From contig JAMKCF010000009.1 in the NCBI GenBank assembly GCA_023634235.1, positions 3,472,001 through 3,536,000 on the forward strand: DNA of 64,000 nucleotides, given 5' to 3'. Shown here in pieces: positions 36,491 through 54,600 of the stretch (position 1 is its first letter; the number at the start of each line of letters is the position of its first letter). The notes under the pieces are model-generated. The model was not told the DNA's origin, made no database searches, and worked only from the letters and a program-made list of their open reading frames with translations. The DNA is from Pisaster brevispinus (lineage: Eukaryota; Echinodermata; Asteroidea; Forcipulatida; Asteriidae). The translations under genes and the position numbers were made by a program.

Positions 36491-39400
36491 GCGCCCTCTA
36501 ATCACTTAATGTTTTAAGTGCACCACATACAATTATCTCATATAAAAATCTTATAAAAATTTGTAAATCGTTATTTTTTAGAACTCTTGAATTTATGTGG
36601 AAACTATGACACACAATGTAAAGTTTCCCATATGACCAGCGGAGTATCTTGCCTGTCAGTGAATGTCCTGGCATGTACAAGGTCACCCTTTTTATAAACG
36701 ATGGTTACATGGTTTATGAGCCTGCAAATTTGAAGCCTTCATGGTCTTGGTTTAAGAATGCCTGACACGAAAATGTGAAATAAAAAAGTATATGAAGAGA
36801 AACGAATCGAGTTACCTAATGTGAGATTATTTCCAGGTTTTTTTTAAGCAACCAAAGAATTCAAATAATTGCTTTTTCTTCTCAAGTTGTGGCACATCTG
36901 AAAAACCCTTAATCTCTGCCTTTTGTCAATATTCACGGATGTTCAATGTAATTTGAAACAGGTTATCACATTATTGCTTGTACTTCTTGTGGATATATTA
37001 TATGTACCCCACAAATTACAAGAAATATTTAATCTCACCATGCAAAGCCGAAAACACCTTATTATCAAGTTATGTCAACATAACCTTTAATGATCCCGTC
37101 ATCTTTGATGCACAATTTCATCTCGCAATCCTATAAGCTGTGGGGAATATTTTTAATGTAGAAGTAGTAGTATTTCAACGCAAACCCCTTGAAGTTATTT
37201 CATCCCCCTGGCAAAACAAAAAGGACTTATTTGTCTATGGTTTGTTAGACTGTATTTAGAGAATTTAATGCTAAACGGTTGTATTGTCTTTCCAGAGAAT
37301 GTCCTCATTTCATTTGATATAATCGGAATCAGAAACTGTGACTAAACACAATGAAGGAAGTGGTTATTTCTTGATATCTCTTTGACTTGAGAGAACTTCA
37401 GATGATAATTTTTAGGTGAGGGTTTGGTTCTGATGAAAAAACCTTAATCAGTGAGCTTTCAGATTGCAACTAATAAAAATTATTACATTTTTTCAAAGAC
37501 TATCAAAACTATTTTTACCTATACAGACATATTATTAGGGTTCGGGCTGTGGGAGGCAATGTCAAAATAAACGGACTGAGCAAACGGTGAAGTTCCGCAT
37601 TCATAGAGACCATAACACAAGACAAGGAGTGCTCTGCTCCGCACACAAATATTCAACATACAAGTACTGATAAGAATTCTGTACACGTTCCTTGGTGATA
37701 GGGTCATACTTAAGTTATGACCCCAAAAGAAATTGTGTAATTTTTTCCAGAAGCCTATACTTGTTAAAAAGGATGGTCATGACATTCTGCAAAATTTCTT
37801 CGTCTGAAGTGCCCAAAGTTTATTAGAATTAAATACAAGTTTGTCAAAAGGTTTTTAATCTCCAAAGATCGACTGTGGACGACTTTTTGAAATGTCCGTG
37901 GTGTCTGTTTGATTGCTGCCCTCTTTTCGGCCAGAGGTGCGGTTCGTACCCGCTGTAATCGAGCATAGTGCTTTTTCGATCAGCAGTCAATGAACAGTGT
38001 CCCAGCTCATCAGCCCATCCCAGCAGTCTTGGGTAACACCGGTGGGGCCGAGCGGGCGAGTACCTCGTAAATTAAGAAACATCAAGGAAGGTATGCAGCT
38101 TAATATCAAGGTCTGTATTAAAATGAGAGAAAATGGCATGGGCTTCTCCAAACTGCAACACAATAACACGATTGACGCACAAGATATAGAACTATTAGAC
38201 TTTCAGAATGAAACCCAATGAACAAAATGAAACCGATAAAATAAAATAACTTAATAAATAGGATTTCTATTTTTTTTTTAAGAGAAAAGAAAAAAAACGC
38301 GTTATTTCTTTCCCGAACCAGGTCAAATCTAGCCTAGGTGCTTCATTGAAAAAATCAGTTATGTTAATGTAGTGGCCTAACTGGTCACGTATATAAAAGC
38401 AAATTCCTAAAACGATTTCAGATATTCTAAAGCTATAGATACACAAGAAAGCATCTACACTATTCAACCTCCCCCTAATTCCTTTCAAATTGTATAAATG
38501 GGCACCAACGAATGTGAACGGGCTCTGTGTCCAGTCACTCAAAATAAATGATTTATGGAAAAGCAGATAACAGAATTAATTAATTAACAATGGTCATGAT
38601 TGGAAATAGCTACGAGTTATTGTGACGTCATTACCCAAACACAGCCCGAGTGTCTCATGCAGAACAGTCATTTTGCAATGATGATTATCATCAATTGATA
38701 TGTTGAAACATGCGCGTGATTCGCACCACGTCCAACAACCAGACGGAAGATCTTCGTGCACAGGTAAAAACAAGCAATTCTTTTAAAATGATTGGAATAT
38801 AAAATGATTCGCGTCCTATAATTTTCTTTAAACACTCCATATTTATGTGAATCCCCCCCCCTAAAATCACAAAAACCAAGGAATATTACATAAGCACCAA
38901 TTTTCCCAATATCGAAGAACCGATATATAGTTTAAGCTTAGTTACTTGCTCCAGATCATTCTTTAAAAACACCACGATAGTAAAATTATACAAGGTTGGT
39001 AATGATAGCGAAAACAACAATTATTATTTATAGTCCTAAAGCTTACTGAAATAATATATGGCTCGAGTTAATTATTCCTCATTTCTTTTTTGTAAAATCG
39101 AAATAAAATGTAATATCGTGGACAACAATACTTGAGCGAAACGTGAATCGTTATTTCGTGTGTGAATCACCATTCTTCTCGAAAATGAGTATTTCGTTGA
39201 TAAAAATTTTACAATAAAAAAAAAGGGTCCAACAAACTTTACTACTTATGTTTGGTTGTAACAAACATGCCGAACACTATTTTGATTGTGTATGGGAAAC
39301 ATGACACAGAAAAGCTGCTGTCACAATGTATCTTATCTTCACACCGTTGGCGCAAATAAAAAGAAAAGAAAAAAAAGGGTTTCTCAAATGCAGCTGGCGT

Positions 39401-40600
39401 TATTCCATAACCTTTCAGGGTGAGTGCCGATAACATTAATGTCTACAAGAACTTTTTCAAACTGAATCGAGTTAAGCTTTGATATGTCAGGAGAAAGAAG
39501 CAAGCTTTCAAAACTCGACCTAAGTAACCATCAAATTGTGAACCAAACCTCTCTTTCCTTACTCTCAAAAAGAGCCTTACCGCGGCCAATAGACTTACAA
39601 CTTCTGCAGCACAAGTTGCCATCATTTATTTTATGCAGTGCCCTTTTTAGTTCGAAACTAAAACAATTAACGACAATTTGGCAATTTCCAAAAAGGAAAA
39701 ACGGCCGTTCGGGCTACTGCCTTCTTTGAGTTTGACCTCTTCGTAGCAAACGCTTGGTGGCGCACTGTTGTCAAAACACCTTTAAAGAACTTAACTGATG
39801 ACCTTGCGCGTTCAATACACTTTAGGCTCAATACACTTTAGGCTAGGCAGGAGGAGGGCTTCACCAGTTAAACTCTACATTAATATTGAACACAAGTCAA
39901 CCAGACATTCTCAATATTAACCGAACGTTCTAATTTTTATCGGGTTTTAGATATTGTGCCTGATACTCACAGGCATTCAACACTCCAAATAAAGTTATCA
40001 TTCATTTGCAAAAAAAAAAACTGTTTATGAAAACAAAAATATGTTTAGGGATTTGTTTGAGTTAATATTGTCAATAGTTTACTTTAAGACAATCAGACAA
40101 AATCTTTCAAAAAGGAGTTGTGCATCATAAGGTGAAGAAGAGTTATTGTTCAACACGTTTATAGTTGTTGATTAATAACAATCCAACGGGATAAAAACCC
40201 ATTTATATTCAAATCTAGTCAGCCTTTCGGTGATAACATAGTTACGAACCACATTTTGTCTTTATACAATAGGTATGCTCAGTGAACATTGTCAATTATA
40301 GATATGCAAACCCTTGATATTGCTAAATGCCAAGTGCCATCTGATTGGTTGCTTGAACAAAGCTATCGAAAACTGGTTTGCACCAATGGTGTCTATTGTA
40401 TAGTTATTCACTAGACTTGCAGTTCACGCGGTTGTATACTAGTACAGCACAAGCATGACACTAAAGTATCATTTTCATGAACAATTCTAAGCTTAATACA
40501 AGGTATTTCTCTGTTTCCAATTAATTATTTTTACAAACAGATTGAGCTTTGCTTTCTTTTATATTGAAGTGACAACGTGAATCTGCTACTCCTAGTTATC

Positions 40601-44229
<3,629 letters not shown>

Positions 44230-44949
44230 AATACTCATTAAATGCATGTACGTGGCCTGGTTCAATAATCAGAGAAATATTTGTGTTCTATTTCACGAGC
44301 ATAAAGTTTTATTCTTTCTTTCTTTTCTTTTGAAGATGTTGTGGTTCTGAAAAGTTCCAGTTGGTTTATTGGCGTTAACCGAACACGTGCACGCATTGAA
44401 AATTTTACATCCCCGTAGAGACATTTTTATTCTTTCCTTCGTCTCTGTACCTAACATCATTCCATATACATTGCACACACTTTAAACATCCCTCTCTTTA
44501 GAAGTCAACCTATTGTTCCTGTTGTCTTTGGTCTTCATTAGTGGCAATGACTTATTTTTTTTGCGAGTGTTGCCCATAACTAAGCTCAGACCTACTAACT
44601 TGATAGAAAGTAGTGGTTCCTCCTGTCATCAGAAGTTGGTTCTATTTAACGCTGTGGTCCTAATGACAAAAAACACAGAATTTCTCTAAAGAGTACAAAA
44701 ACCTCCAACCGACTTCTGCCTTTTCAATTATGGGTGTGTTATCTTGAATGTAAAAGCATTACAAGTGAGTAATTTTGACACCACATATCAACGTTCTTTT
44801 TTGACATCCCGAGTATGCCTCCATTGTTTTTAACTCTAAGATACCTACTTTAGAATGCAAAAGGTCATTGGACCCAAATCTTACTAAAGCTTTACCGGCA
44901 GATTTTTAAAAAAAAATTGAAAGCAGAGATAAACAGTGTTCTTGAAAAA

Positions 44950-45060
44950 ATTGTTCAAATCTCTGGCATTTTAGACATCTGATGTACAATGCCGAGGGTT
45001 GTGGGCTCGAATCCCATCCAAGATGCCTGTGTGTTTTTTTCCACAAAAAGAATTGGAAGG
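44950..45060 (+). mobile_element. SINE-like tRNA-derived element
   Basis: GTGGGCTCGAATCCCATCCA at about 44999-45018 is a good B-box/T-arm match, preceded by a degenerate A-box region. It does not fold as an intact tRNA, so it is read as a SINE head rather than a tRNA gene. Confidence 0.45.
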
Positions 45061-45125
45061 CGCCGAATAAACGGTGCTCCATCATCAGTGTTGAGCAAAA
45101 ACTTACATTGTTTGTCTCATGTTTG

Positions 45126-45610
45126 TATCCTGTTTCTCTATTCCTTGCTCCGTGCCGGTGAATGGTCACCCTCGCAGTGAAGCAGAGATTTCTTTTGGGG
45201 GTCTAGCTAATTCGAAGTAGCTTGGCAGTCAGACGACTGGAACTTGATCTCCTCAGTTCAACGTAGTGTAGCAAATAACCTCAGCTGTTTTTTGTTTATC
45301 TCTCAAAAAAGTCTCAAAATACTTTTAAAAGACAGTTTCTCCCATCATGCCAATTCCTCCTGCAATTCCTCATCCTGTTCTCCATTCCTTGCTTCGTGCC
45401 GGTAAATGGTCACCATCGCACTGAAGCAGAGATTTCTTTTGGGGTTTTTTGCAATTCAAAGAAGCCTGGCAGTCAAAAGACTGGAAATTGATCTCCTCAG
45501 TTCAACGTAGTGTAGCAAATAACCTCAGCTGCTTTTTGTTTATCTCTCAAAAAAGTCTCAAGATACTTTTAAAAGACAGTTTCCCACATCAGGCCAATTC
45601 CTCCTGCTGA
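45126..45610. repeat. Tandem duplication of about 245 bp downstream of fuzzy
   Basis: The block starting near 45126 (CTATTCCTTGCTCCGTGCCG) recurs near 45372 (CCATTCCTTGCTTCGTGCCG). The two copies agree through TCCTCAGTTCAACGTAGTGT to CCAATTCCTCCTGC with modest divergence. The second copy ends about 50 bp short of the fuzzy stop codon, so both may be in its 3' UTR. Confidence 0.85.
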
Positions 45611-45657
45611 GAGTTTGCTCAACCAAACCGTATTTTGTCTTGGGATATGTGTCTCTT

Positions 45658-48600
45658 TCAGCTTGACTTACTTCTGTCTAGGAAGACTTTATCTTTAGTA
45701 AGAGCGGTGAGCAAGTCTGTTGAAACAGACCTAAAACAGGAAAAAAAGAGAAATTTAAGGCATTAATAACATACAGCACTCCAAGATTTCATCCCACAGA
45801 CGGCCATGATTGCAAGGCTGTAATGCACTACTGGCCTGGACATGTATGCCTGCTTTTACCTTGGATCTCATATTCACTCATTTGTAAATTTACACAGTTT
45901 TACCCACAAAGCAAATGTAAAAAAAAATCTGGTGACCTTCTTGTTGTGACTTCTTAAAGTATCAAGGAAACCTTACAATATAGTATTCCACTAAAAGCAA
46001 CAGCTTACCTGAGTGCATAGTTTGGAACAGCAACTGAACAAAGTACAAAAAGTTGGTACATGTCAGAGTGGATGGCATAACATTTGTGGTCTTTTGCATG
46101 CATATACGTCTCTTTCACCATTTGAGTAAACGTGGCTGGAATGTCCCCCGATGGATCTTATAAGATAGCAAAGATGGAAAATATGCTGGGAGTAAGTCAA
46201 GTTGTTAGACTGGCACTCAATGAGTTCAATCAAATGAATAATTTATAAAGGTGGTTCATTCACTAATTTATTATTTATTAATACAGTCGACTCTCGTTAA
46301 TACGAGCTCGGAAGATACGAGACGCCGGTTAATACGAGGTATTTCACCGGTCCCGAACTGTCCCATGCGTGTTTCTATGTCTTAAAAAACGGAAGATACG
46401 AGCACGGTCGTAACGAGAACACGGATATTACGAGGTATTTTTGCGGCCCCGTGATGACAAAATGTATGTTTTTCATACTTTTATAGCGAGATCGGAAAAA
46501 TATTGTTGCGTAAATAAAAGCTTACCGTTCAGTCAGCCAAGTTTCTGAAATTACATGGTTTTGTCAAACTATTTTTCGGATCGGACCGGCTACACGGTTC
46601 CGTCCGATCCGAAAATCAAAACATTACGCTGGTAACTTATGCTTGAATTACTACTTCGCCTACACGTCTAGCGGCTACCAGCGAAAACAACGTTCAGCAT
46701 AGGCGCTACGCAGTACCGAATCTGTCACATCATGGTCACATGAACAGCAAGTTTGACACGACTTTGCTATGATTTTTATTTTCAGTTATACAAAATATTA
46801 AATTTCTATGACCATAGTCAACAAAATTGCATCTATCATTGATATTTTTGTGTACAGGATGCTCGTAAGAACTGTACGAGGAAGCCAACCGCTCCGTTCT
46901 AGCCTAGACACGTGTGTAGTGCATGCACTATGACGTTCTGTGTATACAGTACATGTACATGTACGTGTAAATAGTGCGCTGCGTTTAAGACGAGGTTCGG
47001 ATGATACGAGGAAAACGGGCCAGTCCGGCGGACCTCGTATTTACGAGAGTCGACTGTAACCAACAGCAGTTAACCACCACTATAAACAGGTATCATCAAA
47101 TAAGAATATGAAATTAGGAAGCATTAAAAAAACATTAAATAACTTAACATTTAAATATTTAAGAGAATCGTAAAGAGTTAAAAAAATATGACGTAAAAAT
47201 TATATACAATTAAAAAAAATAGAATGTATAAATATACATATAAATAATTCAACAATATGCAAGTCAACCACTGAAATGACCTGTACACAAGCGAATGAAG
47301 AATATCTACATCAAAAACCAGACAGAAAAACAAAACAAATATGAAACATACAATACATGTACTATACATGGGAAGGAAGTAAGCTAACCAGCTAGAAGAC
47401 ATCTATAAATATCACTACAAAAAGAATTGATAGAAGAGGACCCAAACCACCACACATCCCATGGAGCCGGTTGTAGGCAGACGAGATTCTTGAAACAAAG
47501 CCTTGTTTGGTGACCTCAACTCGACTCCAGGGAACATGCAAAATGATCTAATACGACTGCGAGGAACATGTAAACAGTAAGGACTGGCATCAGTTATATT
47601 AAAATCGTTGAAATGTGTTTATAGAAAATACAGAAACAAGCAATCATTATCTGTTCCTCTCTGACATAGAGTCGGCAAATTAAGCCTTCGACACAGCTGT
47701 GAGTAAGGTTGAACAAGAATATTCTGATTAGCTTCCCCACTAAAAAAACAGCTTAAAACTCTTTCTAGTCTGTCTGAATTGCGTCTGGAAAATGGAATTA
47801 AAAGGAACAGTACAGTATTCAAAACAAGGTCTAATAATAGTGCATTATAAAGTACCAAAAAACTTTTCATTCTTGCAAACCAATTATTTGATTAGATTTC
47901 TTGATTACAAGTGATTGACATGATACTCAAAATTAAGTCTATAATCAATAAAAGTACCAAGGTCCCTTTGAACGCTGACAGACACAAGTAAGAAAGTTAC
48001 CACTCACAGAGTAATTAAAAAGGCAGGGTTTCTTTTTTAAGAGTCACACTTCAAATTGAACATTTAGCAAAGTTAAATGCTGCCAAAGCTGCCAGGTTGA
48101 GCACCAGTTGTAGATCTTACATTAGTCTTCTTGCAACATAATGCAGTCAGATTCATGGTACACATGTCGATAAACTTTCATATCATCAGCAAACAACAGA
48201 ATTGTTAGTAATACAATAATCAAACCTCCTCCATCTACCAGCCCCATAAAGTAGGCGACTAACAGCCACCAGCGCTCTCATCCAGAGCTGTGTATTGAGA
48301 TAGTTGTGACAACTTGCGATTAGAAGCCATTTTCGGTCCAAAAACGCATGTGCACACACAGGGTGCCAGACTAAAATGCACATTGGATTGTGATACTTTG
48401 GACCGAAAATGGCATCCAGTAACCACGTAACCAAAGAAAACTGGTCCCTCTATGTTGCAACTCTTTCAATGCACAGCTCTGCTCTCACCTGTTCTCTGCG
48501 GGCTATGGCATGCTGGAAAAAGTGTTCCTACTGTGTTCCTGTAGAACGAGTTCAGGACCTGTCTTCTGCGTGGGTGTGTCAAAGGTCGTCTGTCGGCTGC

Positions 48601-51600
48601 ACTACCTTCTTGTATGGGTAACCGACAGCTTGAGAGACACTTGTGCTGGTCAGTATTTACAATCAGAAAGCTAATACAGAAACAAAAGATATAAAATCAG
48701 ATGCTTTTCAGACACTAGGTGGCAGCAGACTTACAGTGTAAAATTAGTTGTTCTAAAAAAATGTGAATCATACAAACAATCAAAAGTTGCCCATTACATG
48801 TATGTCTGCTGCCAGCTTCATAATCTGTCATTCATCTATTGTCTGTTTAAACAATATAAAGGGCCAATCCTGAAATTAAAATGAACAGAAATTGGTAGAG
48901 AGGATTTCTACGGAGGATAGATGCTACTAGAGATAATACTGATAATAAATAGTATTTACACAGCGCCAAGATTAGTCTAAAAAAAACGCTCAAGGCGCTT
49001 TACAGAATTAAAGATGTAAAACAAGGTGCCAAAAAAAAAACCATACAAAAAGATATTTAACAAATGTAATCCAAAATGAAATTCCTGGATTACAAAGCAT
49101 AAACAGACAGAGCCTAAAAACATGTTACAATCCCTGATCCCCTTAAAGAAAAACATGAAACTACTAATTACTGAAATAGGTCCTAAAAGGAAGAATGTAA
49201 AAAGTACCGGTAACCAAACAGCAATTCACTTCATCACACAGACAATGCATAATCATTTTAAGAATAAATCATTAATTAAAATAAAAGAAGTAAGCAATTA
49301 AAATGAAATGGGCAAAAGTTAAACATACTAAAACACCTTGGCTATTCCAAAGTACTTCAACTAATCAATATACAGAAAAAATCAAAGACAATATGAGATT
49401 TTTAAAAAGCGATATAGGAGGGGAGAGGTTACCAGCACATGCACCCTCAGCCAGATCCTCAGCATCTGGCCATTAAGATATACACATAAAAACGGTAGCG
49501 AGAAGTAATAATGAACATGGCAAGAGGGGAGAGGCTACCAGCCTATGCACCCTTACCCAGATGCTCAGCATCTGTCATTTACAGTCAAGAGCAAACAGAA
49601 TTGTGCATGCATTTAAAATACCCACCATGTACATTGCACATGTACCATTAAAACTGCCGACACCCACACACATGCAATGGTAAATACACAAAGAATGACA
49701 AGTAAGAAATAGTCTAATTGCTTGATGATGCCAGGATAATGCCAAATATTTGAAACAAGTAATTACTTTAAAGTCAGTAAATAAATCTTTGGTGCTCTCT
49801 TCGAGACCACTGAAATTATGTGTGAAGGAAGGTTGTGCCAGAGGGATGCAGCAGAATATTGAGAAAACATGAGTACCCCAAGAGCGATGGGTGTGAGGGA
49901 CAACACGTTTGACAGAATGTGAAGACCTCACATTCCGTGTTAGTATGCATCTTGAGAGGATTCAAGATTAATTAAACCAGCTATAGGAGCAATACTCTAA
50001 GATGCCTTTAAGTCTCTCATGCTGAGAACACAACAGTAAAGTAACCCATATCAAACTTTCCTATCAGTGCCACAGATTGCCACTGCAGAAGTTGACCAAC
50101 AAGGTTGAAAACCTTTCTTCCAACAGTGGCCCAAATTGCATTGCAATTGAGCACAGCAGGTGGCTTCTCCAATTTAATCACTCACAATAAATTGAAGTAC
50201 CTTAAAGCAGTGGCTGTACTCTCATCATGGGCTTGTGGGTGCCTCAAAATACTAGTGTTGTGGCACAGTGAAGGGTTGGTTGTCAGAAACACACGGATAG
50301 ACGGAGGGTTAAATCAAAACTGTTTTGGAACTAACAATCCTGCACTTTGTATAAATGAAAAGAAGAGCCCGAATATTATTAGTAAATTTAGATATTTCCT
50401 CACCCAAGAATCCCTGAATCTATACGGAGGCTCTTTGGTACATATTGACCAGCGACTGCAGCCTTCTGACATGCCCGCAGCGACTCAACATGTGCCCGCC
50501 AGGCTGATTCAACCAACGAGGTCTCCGCTTCGGCCAGAGTGGGTGTGGCCAAACAGAGGACACTGACAACGACGCCTGGGAGGAGACTTATGCTTAGAAA
50601 ACGATGAGGAATCTAGACAGATTTGAGGCAACAATTGAATAAAAAGTTTAATACCCCAAGTAACTAAGTACCCTCTGACCATTCAACGTCATCCACATTG
50701 TTTGACTGAATGATAAACTATGCAGCCTGCAATATTATATAGTGAATGCATCAATACAGTTAACTTCAGTACACATATAGTTCTGTGCACAGTTGTTCCA
50801 CCATTCATGTATCCAACATCTCTCAAAGCTAGAATTACTTTTCTAGATCACACCAAACCCTAATACTTTGTTTCATTATGAATTTGTTTTTTGTTTGGGT
50901 TTTTTACCTTTGGACTTGCATGAGGTAAATATATAGGAACATCACTTGAAGTTCCGGAGGGTAAAGTGTTGACAAACGCTGCCAGCAGTACCATCTCTTG
51001 GCCAGACAGATTCCACCATTTATCTGTGGCTACTACAAGATGACCATTACAGTGTAAACAGCCAAAGGTGCTATCTGCATTGTTGACAAAGGATTCCAGT
51101 GGCTCCTGTTGACATCAAATGAAGAGGAACTTCAACATTAAAGGTATCGTACGGGATTGGTAAAGATTTAAAAAAAAACATCATTGTTTAATTTTAGTCA
51201 AAAAGCTTACTGATTATGAAGTTCACACTAGAACCATTTTTTTCTGTGAAATATTTCCCCCTGAGATAAAGTCATATTCAAGAAAACTGTACCTAAAAAC
51301 CTTTGAAAAAAAAACAACAAAAGCTGATTTCGGTTGATACAACTAACTTTAGGACAAGGTGTTTACATGCTGAAAATTGTGCATGGTTTTTCACTATTTT
51401 CTCCTGACTCACACAACGAATTAAGCCCAAATTTTCACTGGTTTGTTATTTTATGTAAATGGTTGATCACACAAAACATGAACACTGTCTGCGACTATTA
51501 TGTCAGCTCTACCAATCCTGTATAATAGACCCCTTGCAAAACGCTGCAGGTGCGCTGAGGTCACCCGCACGTTTTTATGCACAAAGAACAGGCATCGCCC

Positions 51601-54600
51601 AATGATCTGCCTCCTTTTGCCTCAGTGAGGGTGCTTCTTGGCCTCATTGAGGGCGCTTTTTGAGAGTGTGACGTCATATGCAAGGGTCTATACTTTTAAG
51701 TCGATGGAAGAAATGCGGCAACCCTCACCTGTAGTGTGGGATTCTCTGGAGAAGCTATCACATCCACAGCTTCGCACACAGAACCAAAGAATTCTGTGCT
51801 GACTAAGAGTGAATCAATCACCCCCATACAAACCTGCAGGCAAAAGATATGACCATATCAAATAAATAATCAGTCTTTTCAATTTTCATTTTACAAAAAA
51901 TCTATAATAATCAAACAAATTGAAAAAAAGGATACAGAAAAAAAGAAATCCATTTTAACATTTCAGGTTTACACAATGTCATAATATAATATTTTTTTAT
52001 TTATTACTGAGGCTATTGACCCCTTGCACAATGCAGAACGCACATCCATAATATACGTATCTTCTATTTCCACCATTTTGGGGGTCAATTCCTATGAGTA
52101 CAATTTAACTCCCAAAATGGCGGACAGGAAATGCACGTGTCAGTGCGCTGCGCAGTGTGCAAGGGATTGATTGACTTCTTATTCGGAAAATAAAAAAAAC
52201 AGAAAGTGTTCAAAAGGAAAACATTTAATATTTTGAGAATTGATTTGAAAACAGAATATGCTATGAACACCTTAAAATAAATAAACAAGAACACATTTTT
52301 TCCCTTAAACTTAGTGAGTATTATTTCAAATCATTGACTCACTTTTAAGTCTCTTCTTAGCCGTTCTACATTTTTGATGTTTTCAAGAGTATCCAGACCT
52401 ATGAACATCACCTGCAAGCAAATTAAAATTTGCATCAAGATAAATAAAAATAACAATAACTAGTAATAATATAGCGAATTAAACAAAATGCACTTCACAT
52501 TAATACCCTGGTCATTGGGTAAACTCCTTTAATCTTTCTCAGCTCCCTAGGGAGTATACAGCCCCTGGCTGCCGTGGCACTTTGAAGGCACAGTATCAGC
52601 CTCTACCCTCACAGATACCCATTTATACCCCTGGGTGAGGAGAAGCAATTACAGTAAAGCATCTTGCTCAAGGACACAAATGTCATGACCGGGACTCGAA
52701 CCCACATCCCGATGATACATTATCATGTCAAGAAACGGGACAACTTTGAAAGTTTGTTTGTAAACCGTAAAAGGTTTTCTTTATCTGAATGATAAACTTT
52801 TTAAAAGCAGGACTCTCTGTCAACAAAATAACTACTCATTATATGACAAACTATTTAAAGCGTCAAGACAGATTAGCCAAACTTGGCAGTCTACTTATAT
52901 GTCACTAAAGGTTCCCTTTGCTAAGAAGGAATGACAATGACAAGTTTTGCTGAAGTTGGTTCTACTCTGGAACAATTTGTCTAAGCAAATGAGAACCCAA
53001 AATTCCCAAATGTTATTCAAACGGAACTTTATCAAACACTACTGGTCGGTAATGTTTCCGTCAGTGTCGTAGCGCTTCCATTTTAAGTTCAACCAATGCA
53101 AACTACAATTGTTGTATGGTGTTAACTCAACTGACTTGGTTGCCATAACGATTTGAACTGGACAGGACTGCTTGGCTGTACCTAAACTAAACAGAAAAAG
53201 TGACTCCACCTACCATAGTATGGAAGATATGATCTAGTAGTGTATTAAGATGAATGTCACTGCATCCATCATCAGGCATGATGAGCACTAACGTAATACT
53301 ATGGAAGCAAACACACACACAAACACCAATAATAACTCACTGGGAGAAGAAGCTTCAAGATGCATGACAAAATGGTTATAAAGGGAGGTAAACAGTTGAT
53401 TCCAGTGTGTAGCTATTAAAACAAGTTGCTACAGATTATACCAGGCCTGGATTTACACGGTGGCCACGGAGACTATGGCCTCTGTTGCACCTGGTCTTGG
53501 CCTTGGTGCCCCTTCAAATTGTTGCTTTTTTTCAATGGAAGTTCTCTTTGCAAAATGAAAATGGCCTTGTCCTCTCAAAGATGAGAGTCCAGACCTGTCA
53601 TATTGTAGACTTGGAGTTTTCCCTTCTTGTCATGAGTGAGAGGGCAAGTGTACTCTTCATAAGAAAACTATAAATTATAAATTTTGGGATAATCAGAATG
53701 CATACAGGGCCTATGGGTAGGAACTTCTTCTATAAAGGCTATTGAGTCTGAAACCTCTGGATACTTTTCATTTGCGCAAACAATTAGAAAACATGGAATC
53801 AAATGTTGTGTACTTTCACTATATAGCAGAGCAGTTGATGCCATTCGTAGCAGCAGCAAGAAAATGGACACGACTGGCACAAAACCTTTCAACTTGATGT
53901 TGCCTTTGAAGGTTTGCTATAAGTCCAATGCACCACAGGCAATGGATGCAATGCCTCAGTAAAATTTCAAGTTTAGTATCACTTTCCAATAAAACATCAC
54001 ACAAAATATAGGAGATGCAAAGAAGGGTAAATTGAGGGAGGGAAGAATAAAAGTATTTCAATTAAGAAAGGAAGAAAAGGGAACACAAAGCCATTTAAAA
54101 CCAGTTCTCAGTTCAAATCATGCAAAATAAATGTTAAATAAATTGTTATTACAATAGGAGATATTGTTATTACAATAGGAAATATTGTTATTACAATAGG
54201 AGATTGTTATTGCAATTAGTACTAGTAGATACAAAGAAGGGTAAATTGAGGGAGGGAGTGAAGAATAAAAGTGTTGAATAGTTTAATTAAGAAAGGAAGA
54301 AAAAGGGAACACAAAGTCATTTAAAACCAGTTCTCAGTTCAAATCATGCAAAATAATTTTTTTTTAAATTGTTATTAGATTTGTGTTTACCTTTCATGGA
54401 AAACTTTCCATACTACCTTGGCTTCTTCTGTCGTAGTACTCTGTAAACCAACGCTGTGATTTTGAGCAAACATCTGAACTCCATACAGCATGCCTTGCTC
54501 CGCAAAAGCCAACTAGATGCAGTAGAGGTATTTTAATATAGAAACAAAATCCTAATTTTAAATTAGTAATATAAAATAAGATTTTGTGTGTTAAAGTAGG

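Larger units (their letters stand above)
31852..40600. other. Intergenic region between protease genes 3 and 4
   Basis: The first half is occupied by the non-LTR retrotransposon described separately. From about 36,500 to 40,600 I see no gene: only AT-rich sequence, short homopolymers and a small direct repeat near 39818-39842. A possible TATA-like GGGATAAAAACC near 40189-40200 could serve gene 4, but no leader exon comparable to genes 1 and 2 was settled. Confidence 0.45.
44230..45657. other. Intergenic region between protease gene 4 and fuzzy
   Basis: The two genes converge here. The region holds a SINE-like piece and a tandem duplication (listed separately). No further gene is visible. Neither gene has a clear AATAAA within the first 100 bp after its stop. 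Confidence 0.5.

Noticed and set aside
44999..45018. Possible tRNA gene (T-arm-like GGGCTCGAATCCC)
   Set aside because: No acceptor stem or anticodon arm can be formed around it. The same kind of motif recurs near 11035, 12270, 52690 and 59515 as expected for SINEs.
48409..48621. Plus-strand frame of 70 codons
   Set aside because: Antisense to fuzzy exon 8, which fits the gene's phases and the family's sequence.
50105..50566. A 153-codon plus-strand open frame
   Set aside because: It overlaps fuzzy exon 7 in antisense. The minus strand has the family signature and correct splice sites; the plus frame has neither.
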